Shown in pieces: positions 44,131 to 54,759 of a DNA stretch of 64,000 nt. The stretch lies in assembly GCA_030062745.1 (NCBI GenBank), contig CP099842.1, positions 11,630,095-11,694,094 on the forward strand, given 5' to 3'. This stretch comes from Capitulum mitella. Taxonomy: Eukaryota > Arthropoda > Thecostraca > Pollicipedomorpha > Pollicipedidae. A program made the translations under genes and the position numbers. The notes under the pieces are model-generated. The model was not told the origin of the DNA. It did not search any database and worked only from the letters and a program-made list of their open reading frames with translations. How positions within the stretch are numbered: the first letter of the stretch is position 1; every line of letters begins with the position of its first letter.

Positions 44131-45310
44131 GAATCGGTATTGATCAGCGGCCGATGGAACAAATCCCCGCGCGCGCCGCACGACACCCCGAGTCGACTGC
44201 GCCGGCGGCGACTCGGCCACGCCACCGCGCCGAGCGCGGCCAAACGACGCGCGTCGCTGCCGGCGACGTTGACACAAAGAGAGTCGGAGAGGGACGTGGT
44301 GAAAAACTGTCTCGGTCCGGCCCGGTGCGGCCTTCGGCGGCTGATGTGTGGCGGCGCGACCCGCACTGGGCTGATCAGACCCGAGGAAATAACCTGGTGT
44401 CTGGTGCAGTTGAAATCCGCCGACGATATCGAGCGTGTTGTAGCCGCAACCGGTATTCGGAGTGGAAGGTTGTTGGAGCCATTGCTGCGTTATTCGCTAC
44501 ACATAACCGTCTTTGTGGATACGTATGAGTTATAGGAAGACAAGCAGGTCTCCTGATCTGGAACCGGATATTATCGCGCAACTATCGTGTACACCGGTTG
44601 CAACCATGCAACCATGCATTTTCAGAAAGGATACATTCCCATCAATGGCGTCTCCGAAGATGCAACATTTCTACAGTCTGTCTCAATGACATTAGAATTT
44701 TCAAATCAAGTGGGCAATTACTACCATACCAATTTTAAATAACTTCCATCTTTAAAATGGAGTTCAAAAATAATTTGAATCTGATACAAAAGCCTGGCAA
44801 AATAACATCGTATTGTTACTCAATGAGAGAGACAAAAACATCCTTAATCTGAAAGAGCCACTCACACTGCGCACCATATCGCAAAGGCTCGTTTTCCTCG
44901 CGATGTTTACTTTCTTTCTGCCCCGGCTGCGAAACTTAAAAGACATCTGGACTGCAAGCAGCGTCATAAGACGGCTCGCCAAACGCCACCGCTGTCTTAT
45001 CAGGTCCCGTGGGAGGCATCAGCTGGCGGAGGGACAATCATTGCCTTCGCCCAAAGACTTTCCACCAGCACCGAAGGCAATGGTGGCGCAGTCAGAGAAA
45101 TCGAGGCTGCAAGCCGAGGGGGCGAGCGCGGGGGGGAGGGAGCGCGGGGGCGGGGGCAGGCGCTACTGTGGAGGCGCCGAGCCTCATCAGAGCCCAGCTA
45201 AACAGAAGTTCCCTCGTCCAATCAGCTTCGTTAGTCGGAACACCTGTCTAGTTGCGCGACCGCCCCGTGGCAATGGTGATTATCATCAGGCTGGCCTGAG
45301 TGGACACGCG
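44131..45310. other. CpG-rich islands (44140-44460 and 45000-45310)
   Basis: Two CpG-dense patches separated by AT-leaning DNA. Frames of 90-170 codons overlap on both strands in each patch. The second contains a G-rich run around 45118-45165. No domain is recognised. They could be promoters or first exons in a gene-containing interval. Confidence 0.45.
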
Positions 45311-46879
45311 TCCTGAATACAACACGCGCACAATGTATTTGCGTTTGCGAGAATCTTTTGTTAAACAATGAACATCATTTTCCGGTTTGATTTTTGCGTG
45401 AAGTGTATTATGCGCAGCAATGTGTGGATTTACTCTTGTGCCAATGACATCCAGATCTGAATATGAGAATCGAGTGTTTGTTTAGAATTGTATCAGTTGT
45501 ATTATGCTATTTCATCGAAGCAGAAATTGTGGTGATGATGATGCTTGATTTTCCATGATGTCATCATAGTTTGCACTGTGACTTTTTAATTCCCCACTTC
45601 CTTTATACATCTCCCAGAAAACAGCTATTTCATATATACATTCCAATTTGTCTCTTCGCTCGTCCCGTTATTCAGTTGTCATTGGCAATAAGCGCGAAAG
45701 CCATTCCACCTGACATGAAGACCACCGGCGCAGATCGGGTGCCGCTGCCAGATTTTGGCGATCTAGCGGCGCTTCAGCTTGGCGGTGTCGAGTTGAGTTC
45801 CAGTCGAGGGAAGGAACGCACATACCGTCGTCGTGTGCACGCAGTTCTTGAGACGTAATGATGGTAACTTTTCATTTCGGCACACATCTTATTCCCGTAT
45901 CTTCATTAGCATGATAAAAAGCACTGGGAATATACCAAATGTAAGGAAATGTGCTGTTGGTCTTGTGGTGCCACTTGATGAAGCACTCCATGTTAACCTA
46001 TAGTTTTCTGTGTGACCCGCCATCCCGTTGTTTGACACACGGTAGAGTTGCGAGGTAGTCCTCCCGGCTGCGCGAGTTGAGAGGCTTCCGGCGACCCTCC
46101 AGCTACCCCGAACTCAAATAGCTGCGGGGAACTGCCCGAGTTTAATTGGGCTTGGAAGCCTGAGCAGCAGAAAGACCCGCGGTCGTCATACCACCACTGA
46201 GTTAGGGCGCAGACCAGCGGGAAGTGCGGGCTGGCTCGCCGCTTTAAGATAATTGCAATCTTTGAAGCCAGTCGCTCTCGAAACATGAGCAATGGGTTAT
46301 CGTTGACGCATTGTGCTTCAAATAAACGGCGCCTGTATCCACATGCGATGGCTGCCTTTGCAAACTGCCGAAACTACCGCTTCATAACCATAGCATCTGA
46401 AGAGGTGAAGAAAAAGTGCGTTTAGACTGCGTAACGTTGCTTAGCGCAATTGGACTGAGTGAAAAAGTTGTGCTGAGGTATTTTCGCCTACCTCATGGTC
46501 TGCTTTCCTGTGTTTCACATGCTAGTGTAACCACTGCCAAAGACGGTTAAATCGGCATCTTATATGCCACGTGACACAGAAAAACAGAGGTAAAAAGCTA
46601 AGCTTGCTGTCTGAGGCATTTACTTTGTCGCATACACTTTTGGCTCGTACATAGGTCGGTATTGCTGCGCTTGAAATCATGTAGCCATTCACATGTTCCA
46701 CAGAGGATCTAGTCACTAATGTTTCGCCAAACTCCACCATTTTTTTTACTTCTACTTTTTTGCAGAATTCCACACCGAGATCACGGTGCATGAAGTGAAA
46801 AAATATTTCGAAGGCATGCTCTCAGCATGACCGTCACTCTTATTTTGCTCAACGACGTGTCAATCAAAATAGCAGCTAC
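45311..46879. other. No secure feature
   Basis: A plus-strand frame at 45571-45858 ends in moderately protein-like sequence (DMKTTGADRVPLPDFGDLAA), and a minus-strand frame lies at 45993-46292. Neither is recognised. No repeats are shared with the rest of the window. Confidence 0.25.
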
Positions 46880-47250
46880 CAGATTCGAATCGCACCCAGA
46901 AGCGCGAATCGGGCGTCTCCAGCTCGCCGCCCAGTCGCGACCGACGCCGTCGCGGGCGACGACCGGCTCCGTCGGCCTGGAGCGCCCGTCGGGGCCGACG
47001 AGCTCGCGCCGGCGTCGGCGCCGCGGCTGGCGTCGGGGCCGACGGGCGGCGACGGGCCCAGTGCGGACGGTCCGACCGGCGGGAGTGTGGTGGCTGGCGC
47101 GGACTCCGTGGTGCCCCCGTCTCGCTGTCGGCGAGGCGTCGTCAGGTGCGAGGCCCGCACGCCAGGGAAGCGGTGGACGCTTGGTGCGCGAAACGAAGCC
47201 GGGAGATTCTCCAGATATTGCAGCGTCACCGATCGTTCCGAAGTTGTTTC
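46880..47250. other. CpG-rich island, possible promoter of the 47.45 kb exon
   Basis: This is the most CpG-dense stretch of the window (repeated CGTCGGGGCCGACG-like bases). It lies 200 bp upstream of a candidate signal-peptide exon on the plus strand, an arrangement expected of a promoter or 5' untranslated region. Open frames on both strands read as arginine/proline/serine-rich low complexity and are not credible proteins. Confidence 0.45.
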
Positions 47251-47453
47251 AAACCGGATTCACCTTTAACCTGTGTTTAAGCTGCATTCAGAAACTCATT
47301 TTGTTATTCGTGTTAGTGCAGCTGTGCTCACTGGACACTTCGGAAGCACTGAAAATTTGGCATACCGGCAGAGGTTTGTGATACTGTGTTCCCGCAAACT
47401 GAGAAAGGTTCTTAGACCCGTGGAGAGGAAACTTAAAAAGCACGGACCTACGC

Positions 47454-47541
47454 ATGAAAAACACGGACATCATGACCAAGAGGATTTTTGCAGCCGGAAT
47501 TTTTTACGCCCTTCTTTTGGCACCTGAATGCCTCAGAATCG
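47454..47541 (+). CDS. Candidate first coding exon encoding a signal peptide (tentative)
   Basis: The ATG at 47454 opens a 29-codon stretch with a basic start (residues near MTKR), a hydrophobic core (IFAAGIFYALLLAP) and ECLRI, and then meets GGTAAGAAG, a strong donor, at 47542 in phase 1. Basic start, core and likely cleavage just after it are the pattern of a secretory signal. First exons that end right after a signal sequence are common in secreted and receptor genes. The CpG island upstream fits a promoter. No second exon could be identified downstream, so product and family are unknown. Confidence 0.35.
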
Positions 47542-48884
47542 GTAAGAAGTATTATGTGGTAATGTGGTACGAGTTCTTATGTCATGTGCCATCTGAGCGT
47601 GACGCAAGATATTGTCAAGTGCAACTCAGGTCATTCAGGCTCGGGTGCAAGCACACAACACGGATATTTGATAAATCTGTCATTACGTTGCATTTTTGTT
47701 TTGTTGTGCAAAAACCAACTTTCGGCCGGTGTATGGCATGCATCAAAGAATACAGTGCAGGTGTGCTTCGCTGCAGGTACTGTTTGCCGATCGCTGTCGC
47801 GCATGCCTTTGCGACTAACTGGCGCTCGCTCAAACGATAACAACTCCCTGCTTCTCACCCCTACTCTCTGTTTTGTTGTCAATCTTTTGTCGCATGCATC
47901 CATCTCCAGGCCACCGCAGAACTCGTCTGACAGCAATCTGTGCACAACTTTCCGTCACAGAGGTTTATTTACCTTGTTAAACTCTATGCCCTCACCATGG
48001 ACGGCGGTCCACCGGGGCCCTATCTGTTCACTTCGGCTCTCTCCCGCCGGGCACGCTGGCACACTTCCAGGCCAGGAGCCGCTCCGAGGGCCACTCAGGT
48101 GGCTCTGTGGTCCACCTCGACTCCGGTCAGTCCCGCCGAGCGGGCGCTCTCAGCCGAGCCCGGCTGAACTGATGGCCCGTCAGTGCGGCCCTAGAGGCAC
48201 TATTTCTGCCTTTTGTGTGTGTCCACACCGGGAAAGATTGATGATCCGGCATGGCGACGGCCGCCGGGGAGTGGTTTGTCACCAATGATGGCGATAAATG
48301 CCCTCCAGGAGCAGTGCCCCGCTTCGGTTATATATCACTTCGGTTCGACGCGAACATCGCACTGACGATTGCTGGTGATCACCTAGCCTGAATAATGATC
48401 AGCCCGTCATTAGTTGTCAATGTCCGCCGACCGCGCTCTATGTCCTTCCTTAATTTCCCTCTTTCCGCTTCACGCAGCAGAGTAAAACCAGCAAAATGTG
48501 GTTTGCACTGATTGGTCTCCCTCTGACAGTGCGGGTTTCGGTGCATTGTTACAGCATTGGAAAGATGCCGTGGGTATGGGCATCATATAAACATCGCGTT
48601 TGTGAATTTTTCTGAGATGCGAATTCCGTGATGCGTCGCTCTGGTACGTTACCCGATGGGGCCAGTTGGTGCTGGAGGATCTGTACCATGCCGACTGCCT
48701 TGCATCTCCACCGCGAGGCCGCCCTGTGACCCGCTAAACCTTTCGGTCTTGCGTCAAATACCGGTGCCTTTCTACGACTCGAATCTAGTGCCTGCCACGC
48801 ATCGAGCTCTGTTATCCGGCTCCTTGTCTGCTGGGCCTCGGCGATGGCATTAGATTGCATTTAGTTATTGTTCCATTAAACCAG
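47542..48884. other. Unassigned; GC-rich patch at 47990-48280
   Basis: If the exon at 47454 is real this would be intron. The patch at 47990-48280 is GC-rich and open for up to 234 codons on the plus strand (47584-48288), but the frame has no recognisable domain and overlaps other frames. Confidence 0.3.
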
Positions 48885-49100
48885 GGGTGTCGATTTGTAT
48901 TCTTTCGAGGGGGCCCTAGCCCGCCCAATGTTGATCCGGGCCCCTCCGATGTTGGTTTGGGCCCCTCCAATATTTTCCGACAGTTTTAAAGGGCACTGGG
49001 CAAAAATAACGAAAGAAACGGTTGCAACAGCAAAAAGGTAGGCAGAAGGTACAGAATAAGGCATTAAGTGATGCATCTATCTATCTTTCTATGTCCCAAA

Positions 49101-49132
<32 letters not shown>

Positions 49133-49375
49133 GTGTCTGTGTGTGTGTGTGTGTATGTATGTATTTATGTATGTATGTGTGTATGTATATGTATACATAT
49201 GTACCTATATACATGGGATATACGCAATTTTTTACTTCAAAAAATGCAGTAGAAACTCGAAAATTTTCATTGATCAAAATAAAGTGGGCCAAATCCATTG
49301 AGAAACACACATTTGGGGGGAGGTAAGGTTATCGGGCCCACGGCTTGGCCCACCCAATCATTTACAGAAACTGAC
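48885..49375 (-). repeat. Repeat region: 21-bp units plus TA/TG microsatellites
   Basis: At 48919-48980 a 21-bp unit (GCCCCTCCGATGTTGGTTTGG) is present nearly three times. It reads as a seven-residue repeat on the minus strand. At 49103-49200 TA, TG and TATG microsatellites follow. Matching GGGCCC and GGCCCACCCAATC-like sequences near 48915 and 49340 may be the decayed ends of a mobile element containing all of this. Confidence 0.6.
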
Positions 49376-49728
49376 ACTCCAGCGTTAAATTATTATTAAT
49401 TTTGTATTGCAAGGAAAATTAAGTATCGGTATGATTCGTAACGGGATTCGAATTAAATGCGTGTCGGTGTCACGTGTTGTGTGTCACGGTGTCCTAGAAC
49501 TTCTTGGACATCAATAAAACAGCAACAGCTCGACTTCACCTTGACGTGTTAGCTCATCATTGCCTCAAACTTCTAAACCTTGGGGAGTAATATGTGCCCT
49601 CAGTCAATGCCGTTACGCCAAATACACTGTCAGTCGGCTTAATAAGTAATTCTGACTGGGCGTTGAAACTCACCGTCTATGCTGAGATTCCTAACTTTAG
49701 TTATCCGATGACCCCAAACCATCGTGCA
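49376..49728. other. No recognisable feature
   Basis: Short frames only, no repeat seen. Confidence 0.3.
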
Positions 49729-49850
49729 TAGGCGTGTCTCGCTGCATCTCAGGAGTTACACAATGTAATGAAGTCATTTATGTCCTTACACTCTGTGTAA
49801 AATGCCAGTATGCGCTGTCGTGCACTGCCTTATGCAGGACCTGTTCTAAG
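49729..49850 (+). repeat. Dispersed repeat I, copy 1, with MPVCAVVHC-coding start
   Basis: This matches 59640-59765 in the same orientation, through GCTGCATC.CAGGA, AATGTAATGAA, TGTCCTTA and GCGCTGTCGTGCA. Both copies encode a similar short start (MPVCAVVHC at 49802 here, MSKCAVVHC in the other copy), reminiscent of the first zinc ligands of a THAP domain. The frame breaks soon after. It may be a decayed THAP-bearing transposon or gene fragment. Confidence 0.4.
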
Positions 49851-50356
49851 GAAAAATGACTGGGGAAGAGCGCAGTTCCGCAAACGAGGAGCATAGCCCG
49901 AGACCACCGTCATTTGCGTTTTCTTTGTCGAATTCTACACACTTTATTTTGCACCCTTTTAAAAGATGTCCAGAATACGAGCATATGCAATCAATACTAA
50001 GGAGAAATTACGATGATTTTCCGAGAGTGCTTTCTTATGAACTGATACCTCTTTGGGAGGAAATTATGCGTATAAAATATGGCCTCGAAACAACAGTTTT
50101 AACTACTGTCACACGAGGGCTAAATGTGGTTGGCTCATACAGTGCAGGGAAACCATTTGCGAGATTTCAGTTTTATTTTGATGAAATTTGCGATGGATTT
50201 TGTGCATTCCCAGTCCTCTGAAGTCACAGGACATTATTCCATCTATCACCTGTAAGACCTCGTTTGCCGTGGACTTGTCATCCCTGGGAGATACAGTCAT
50301 CGTGAGATGATCTAAAATGACTCCAAACACGTGTTTGTGTGTTGTGCTTCAGTTTC
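49851..50356. other. Unassigned open frame of 121 codons (49856-50221, plus)
   Basis: The frame reads naturally in places (SILRRNYDDFPRVLSYELIP, GLNVVGSYSAGKPFARFQFY) but I do not recognise it, and no splice or promoter signal supports it. It lies between repeat I and element A3. Confidence 0.22.
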
Positions 50357-51485
50357 TCAACCTGCGTCCGACTGGCGGCGAGCGCCAGTCACATCCCACT
50401 GGGGAGGGAGCAGTTGACCGGCCCCCTCTAACTCACGCACGGTTGATCGCACAATAAAAATAAGCACGCCGTTGGAAAGCCCGTGACGCTTAGAACTCGA
50501 AACTGATCTCATTTTTATCTTTGGATATCATGTAATCCATTTACACTCATATCTATTTTCTCACAGCAGACTGCATGAAACGGAGAAGCGGTCTCGATCT
50601 CAAAGGCTATGATTATTTAAGTGTAAGTAAAGGCACCAATGAACAGGTGGAAGTCCGCAGATGCGGATACACGTCTATTTTCTCTGACTTTTTAATGGAA
50701 ACTTATTTTAGCGTCTATTTTCACGATGTTAACCTTTCCATGTATCGTTGATTGATCCTGATGGTTCTTGTGATGGTTTCTCATGCTTAAATTTTGCCAA
50801 AATTCATTGTTTATTAATCTACACAACTGGCAAAACTTTATTCCCAAGAGCCCGTTTCTTTCCAAAATGTGCAATTTTTCAAACTTTTTGAACTTCCTGG
50901 TATTACTTGCAACTGTGAGAACCAATTCTGACATTTTCTACCCGTTCTGAGCAATTCATTGCTGTTTCTGACGGCGGCGCAATTTGGCTCATAACAGCTA
51001 TTCGTAACCTGACTTCAGGCCAATGGCTGGAAGTCATTGATACTTTGCCTGTTGAGAGTAACCAGATTTCCGCATCACACCACATTAAAAATGTTATGAA
51101 AGCATTTCGTCAATTTCCGAAAAAAACGATAACGTATCTCAAAAATGGGTCTGACCTTAGGCCAGTGACCCGAAAAACTGCGAAAAATCTGAGCTAGCAG
51201 ATTTTCGAACCTCTCAAGATTCCTGATCCCTGAAAGTTTTATTTTGATATCATGTTTTTCCGAAAAAGTTACAGGGCGCTAAACGTTTTTGGACATAGGT
51301 CCGCTTGACCTGGCTTAGGTCACACACGACTTGACCTGAGGTCAAAACTTTGACGCTAGTTGTAAAAATGATCAAGCAAAAGCTACACGGAGTTTCGTGG
51401 CGCTGCATTCTTTTGTTCTCTCACAATCTCGGAAAAACCTCAGGGGGTACGGTCAAACGCCCTCCCCCCAGTCGGGGTGGGTTAA
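50357..51485 (-). mobile_element. TTAA family A, copy A3 (piggyBac-like, non-autonomous)
   Basis: Read on the minus strand it begins TTAACCCACCCCGACTGGGG, then CTGAGGTTTTTCCGAGATTG. It ends in the A-type hairpin (GGGGGCCGGTCAACTGCTCC) followed by a degenerate terminus and TTGA (TCAA on the plus strand at 50357). It is shorter and more diverged than A1 and A2, with AGGTCA clusters at 51150-51175 and 51300-51345. The intact TTAA at its left terminus (51482-51485) is shared with element C3. Confidence 0.8.
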
Positions 51486-52759
51486 CCCGGCACCGCCTGG
51501 GACGGTGTCAACTTGGGCACCCCTTCGGTTTTTCGTGAAAGACTTGTGAACTGTTAGTCAGCCAACCAAATTTTCAGTGCTTGTTCGTCAATCAGTTTTA
51601 CATATTTTGACATCAAAGCCATTCCCATGGAAAGTCAGGTCATGGAGATATTACGTCATAAGTGAACCTTTGCATGCCTGTTTTCGTCTCTTCGGACCGT
51701 GGCGCGAATATGTTTCGTTTTCCAGACAGTGTTTGCGAACATAATGTATGAGTTATTTGGATGGATTTACAACGATCCCCAAAAGGATACAGGAAATGAT
51801 CCCAAAAGGATATACAACCGTGACGCGTCAACATTAGAGGTCATGCTAGGTCACGTGCACGATGGCAATTGGACTGACTTCCATTGTGGGTGATAGCAGT
51901 GGTTGCCGCTGGGTTTCCCCATCGTTCAAGCCAGACAAGCAAATCTATATGCACCTTTTAGCAAAGTTCACCAAATGCAATGCCAGGTCATGTCAGGTCA
52001 CGTCATAGGTAGGTGTCAAAACGAAATAAAATGCAACGTTGTCTGTGGAAGATCGCTCAGTAACAGGAGACACCAATTATTGCTCTTAGTAAAAAATGTC
52101 TTTCTGTCTTGACCTGGCATGCCTTTGACCCGATAAAGAACAGACAGATCAGATTTAATTATCACGAGGTGTCATTTCATGTCAGTACTCGACGCAGTTA
52201 AGAATCCCAGTGAGTAATTATTGTTCTTCGGCAGAAAGAGTAATACAGCCTTGTCTGACCTGACCTAGACTTACGTTGACCGGATGAAAAGCAGATAATT
52301 CAAAAGTGATCATCAGAAGGTTTCATTTCCGTCCCTTTTGTCACCGTCATATGGCTGCGAGTAAGTATCGACCATACGCGTGTAATTAAAACCACTATTT
52401 TACCTGACCTACGTTGACCATGACCCGACATTGTGTAACATTTTGGGATGCTTCTGATGCAGAAGATAGTGATTTTTCTTTGATACGCAGTTGAAAGCTC
52501 TAAGACCAGTATTGCCGATGTCATGATGCACAAACTGATGCCATTTTTTCCGACGCCGTGTTATGCATTCTGTTTGGCCTGTGACATCATCAGTCGCGTG
52601 ACCATTGCTAACATAGTATTTTCTGAATTGCAACACTTACGGCTATCGATTGATGGTAGACCAGCTCAGGTCCGTCCGTTAGCTCCTGAGATAGCAGGGG
52701 TGCCTTTTTACACCCCCAGGCGGTCGCGGGTACAAAAACCCCAGGCGGTGTCGGGTTAA
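51482..52759 (-). mobile_element. TTAA family C, copy C3 (piggyBac-like, non-autonomous)
   Basis: The plus strand shows TTAACCCGGCACCGCCTGGG at the left and CCCCAGGCGGTGTCGGG then TTAA at the right, the best-preserved inverted ends of family C. A second inner box CCCCCAGGCGGTCGCGGG lies 20-40 bp inside the right edge. The interior follows C1 and C2 in reverse. TTAA is intact on both sides, with the left one doubling as the A3 boundary. It has no long frame. Confidence 0.9.
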
Positions 52760-52861
52760 ACCATGCTCACGATACATACGAAACATACATTAAAGTACCC
52801 CACTGACACACTGGATCGAAAAACACTTCACATGGCCTGTTCCAAGCCATATGTCATTGGC
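52760..52861. other. Spacer
   Basis: No feature seen. Confidence 0.2.
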
Positions 52862-54030
52862 TCTATCGGCAACAGTATGGCTTAGGTGGGAATGACACTG
52901 CAGCCCATTTTGTGGCCTCAGGAATAGTGCCGACGGTGCCATCCGTCGACTTGGAGCAGGTATTGCTTTTGCCTTTCATACTTCGTGAGTTCGCTATACG
53001 CTTAGATAACAGCCACGCCTCGCTTGGCGAAGTCGTTCGCCACCGCAATCCAGCGTGAGACTTCCTTGGCGTCTTTGAAGCCAGGTGCTGTCTCCCAATC
53101 AGCGGGATCAACGGCAAGGAGTCCGTGTTGATTCCGTAGGCCTTCAGGAAAAGTAACACCAGATTTCCTTCACAATGACTCTCCTATGCGAACTACGCAA
53201 CCGCCTGACCGAGCTTCTATTGACCGTCAGTTTAGAAAAACCGTGGCCGAAGGCCGAGGCCGTCGCCGATAGGAAATGGACTGCAGAGTGATCACTAAGC
53301 TTGATCCGACCAAGTGCTGCTGCCAGACCAGGAGTGACGATGTTCTTAGCACTCTTGCAGGGCTGTTTCGAAGAAGAAGGCATGGCGAAGGGCTGCGGGT
53401 CATCCCCATTTGCCAGTTATGTGCTGTCAGTAAACGAGCATTCAAATTGGGCAGTTACCTCCTGCTTAGCCTGCTCTTCAGTCTAACGGTGGGCCCTTTC
53501 TGCGGCCTGCTTTTGTCGTTAAAAAAACTCGCTCCTCCTTCTTACAAAGAAACCTATCGACTTCAGCCATGAAACCTCGGCGGCCTGGCTTCCGTTGGGC
53601 CAGAAGGAAGTCTGTTCTCTTGGATTTTGATGATCTCAATGGCGCCGATGTGGGCAATTTCAAAGAGGTCTTTGAGGCTGCGCCTAAATTCCCCCTCCTT
53701 CTCCATTCGCGGGTTGGACTTCTCGCATTTACCTTTGAGGACAGCTCGATACTGGTCAAGCGTCCTGTTGCGTTTCTTTATCACGTTCCCTTCCGGTGCA
53801 GTGGGAATGCGAGCTTTGTTCCACACCCTCATCACTTCGCGAACGATCTGTGTTTCGACACCCCTCTGGGAAAGTTTATCCGCACCGTGGAGCTGAAAAT
53901 ATCGCTGCAGCACTCCTCCTCAGGTGGGCAGCTTGTTTCCTGGCTCTGATACGACCGGAACATCAATCATCCGAAGCTCGGCCTTTTTTCTCGTTGTGCA
54001 CGCCATTGTAGCGCAGGCTTCCTCCATAAA
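52862..54030 (-). pseudogene. Broken, internally deleted copy of an arthropod-expanded uncharacterised protein family
   Basis: Minus-strand blocks occur in family order. First, IVREVMRVWNKARIPTA with a charged helix and LKDLFEIAHIGAIEIIKIQE (53563-53913). Then, after a frame change, DFLLAQRKPGRRGFMAEVD (to about 53530). Then KQAAERA and, in the same frame, TPGLAAALGRIKLSDHSAV plus FSKLTVNRSSVRRLR (53163-53340). Finally DWETAPGFKDAKEVSRWIAV and YERQKQYLLQVDGWHRRHYS (52921-53100). I recall this block order (DLFDIAH, FLL.QR..GR.G, TP.LAA.LDR...SDR, NRSSIRR) from a large uncharacterised family in arthropods, probably transposon-derived. The central core between NRSSVRR and the C-terminal block is missing. 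At least one frameshift and about five in-frame stops are visible. Confidence 0.8.
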
Positions 54031-54759
54031 AGGCCACTTCTGCATTGACGTGGGTCGCCGCGGGCTGTCCTTAAAGCTCCCGTCGTCTTGGAACGTCTAA
54101 GGCCCATACTATCTTAAATCGTAATTAATCCGTTTCATGTGCTGAAATAATTTTTGTGAACTAGTAAAAAAACTCAAATACGCAAGCAGCACTCCTTTCA
54201 GTTTTGATCGGGCCGTATCTCCTTGACACTGGGCATCGAGTCATAGAGTTTTTTCTCGTTTTCCGCTCTCGCCAGCTGGTGCCGCTATTTCGGGTTGGCT
54301 CTGCCTGATTCTGTGGCCTCAGGCGTGGCGTGGCGCTGAATCTCTGATCAGCACCCGCCGGCTGCTCGGTGGAGCCGGCTGAAACATTGGCCAGGGCGGC
54401 GGCGCTTACCGCCAGCGGAAGGCGCGGCTGCCCCGACCTGACGGCGCCTCAGGGCCGCTTCAGCGCCACTCATCCGGGCCCGGCTCGACCGGCTTAGGAC
54501 TCTCAGCGTGAGGCCCTCCCAGCCGGCCGGCCTGTCCCTGCTCCCGCCTCGCGCCGCTGCAGCCCTGGCCAAACTCTGAGCACCTGATCAGTCCAGTGTT
54601 CTGTGAACATGTCAGTTTGGGTGGAGAGTGACAACTTACGCGCCTTTATTTTACCTCGCGAAATATCCCGGTGATGGAGTTTTCATCTCAGGAGAAAGAT
54701 AATGTTCAGAAGCGACATGCTACATTGTTAGCTGTTTTCGTGACATGTGTGAGATCCTA
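54031..54759. other. CpG-rich island at 54270-54580; rest unassigned
   Basis: The island is GC-rich with an alanine/arginine-rich minus-strand frame of 74 codons, not a credible protein. No other signal is present. Confidence 0.4.

Noticed and set aside
46827-48288. Plus-strand frames of 184 and 234 codons
   Set aside because: Composition follows GC-rich DNA, no domain is visible, and opposing frames overlap.
49856-50221. 121-codon frame as a gene
   Set aside because: Natural-looking composition but no homologue recalled, no splice or promoter signal, and it lies between repeats. Left as unassigned.
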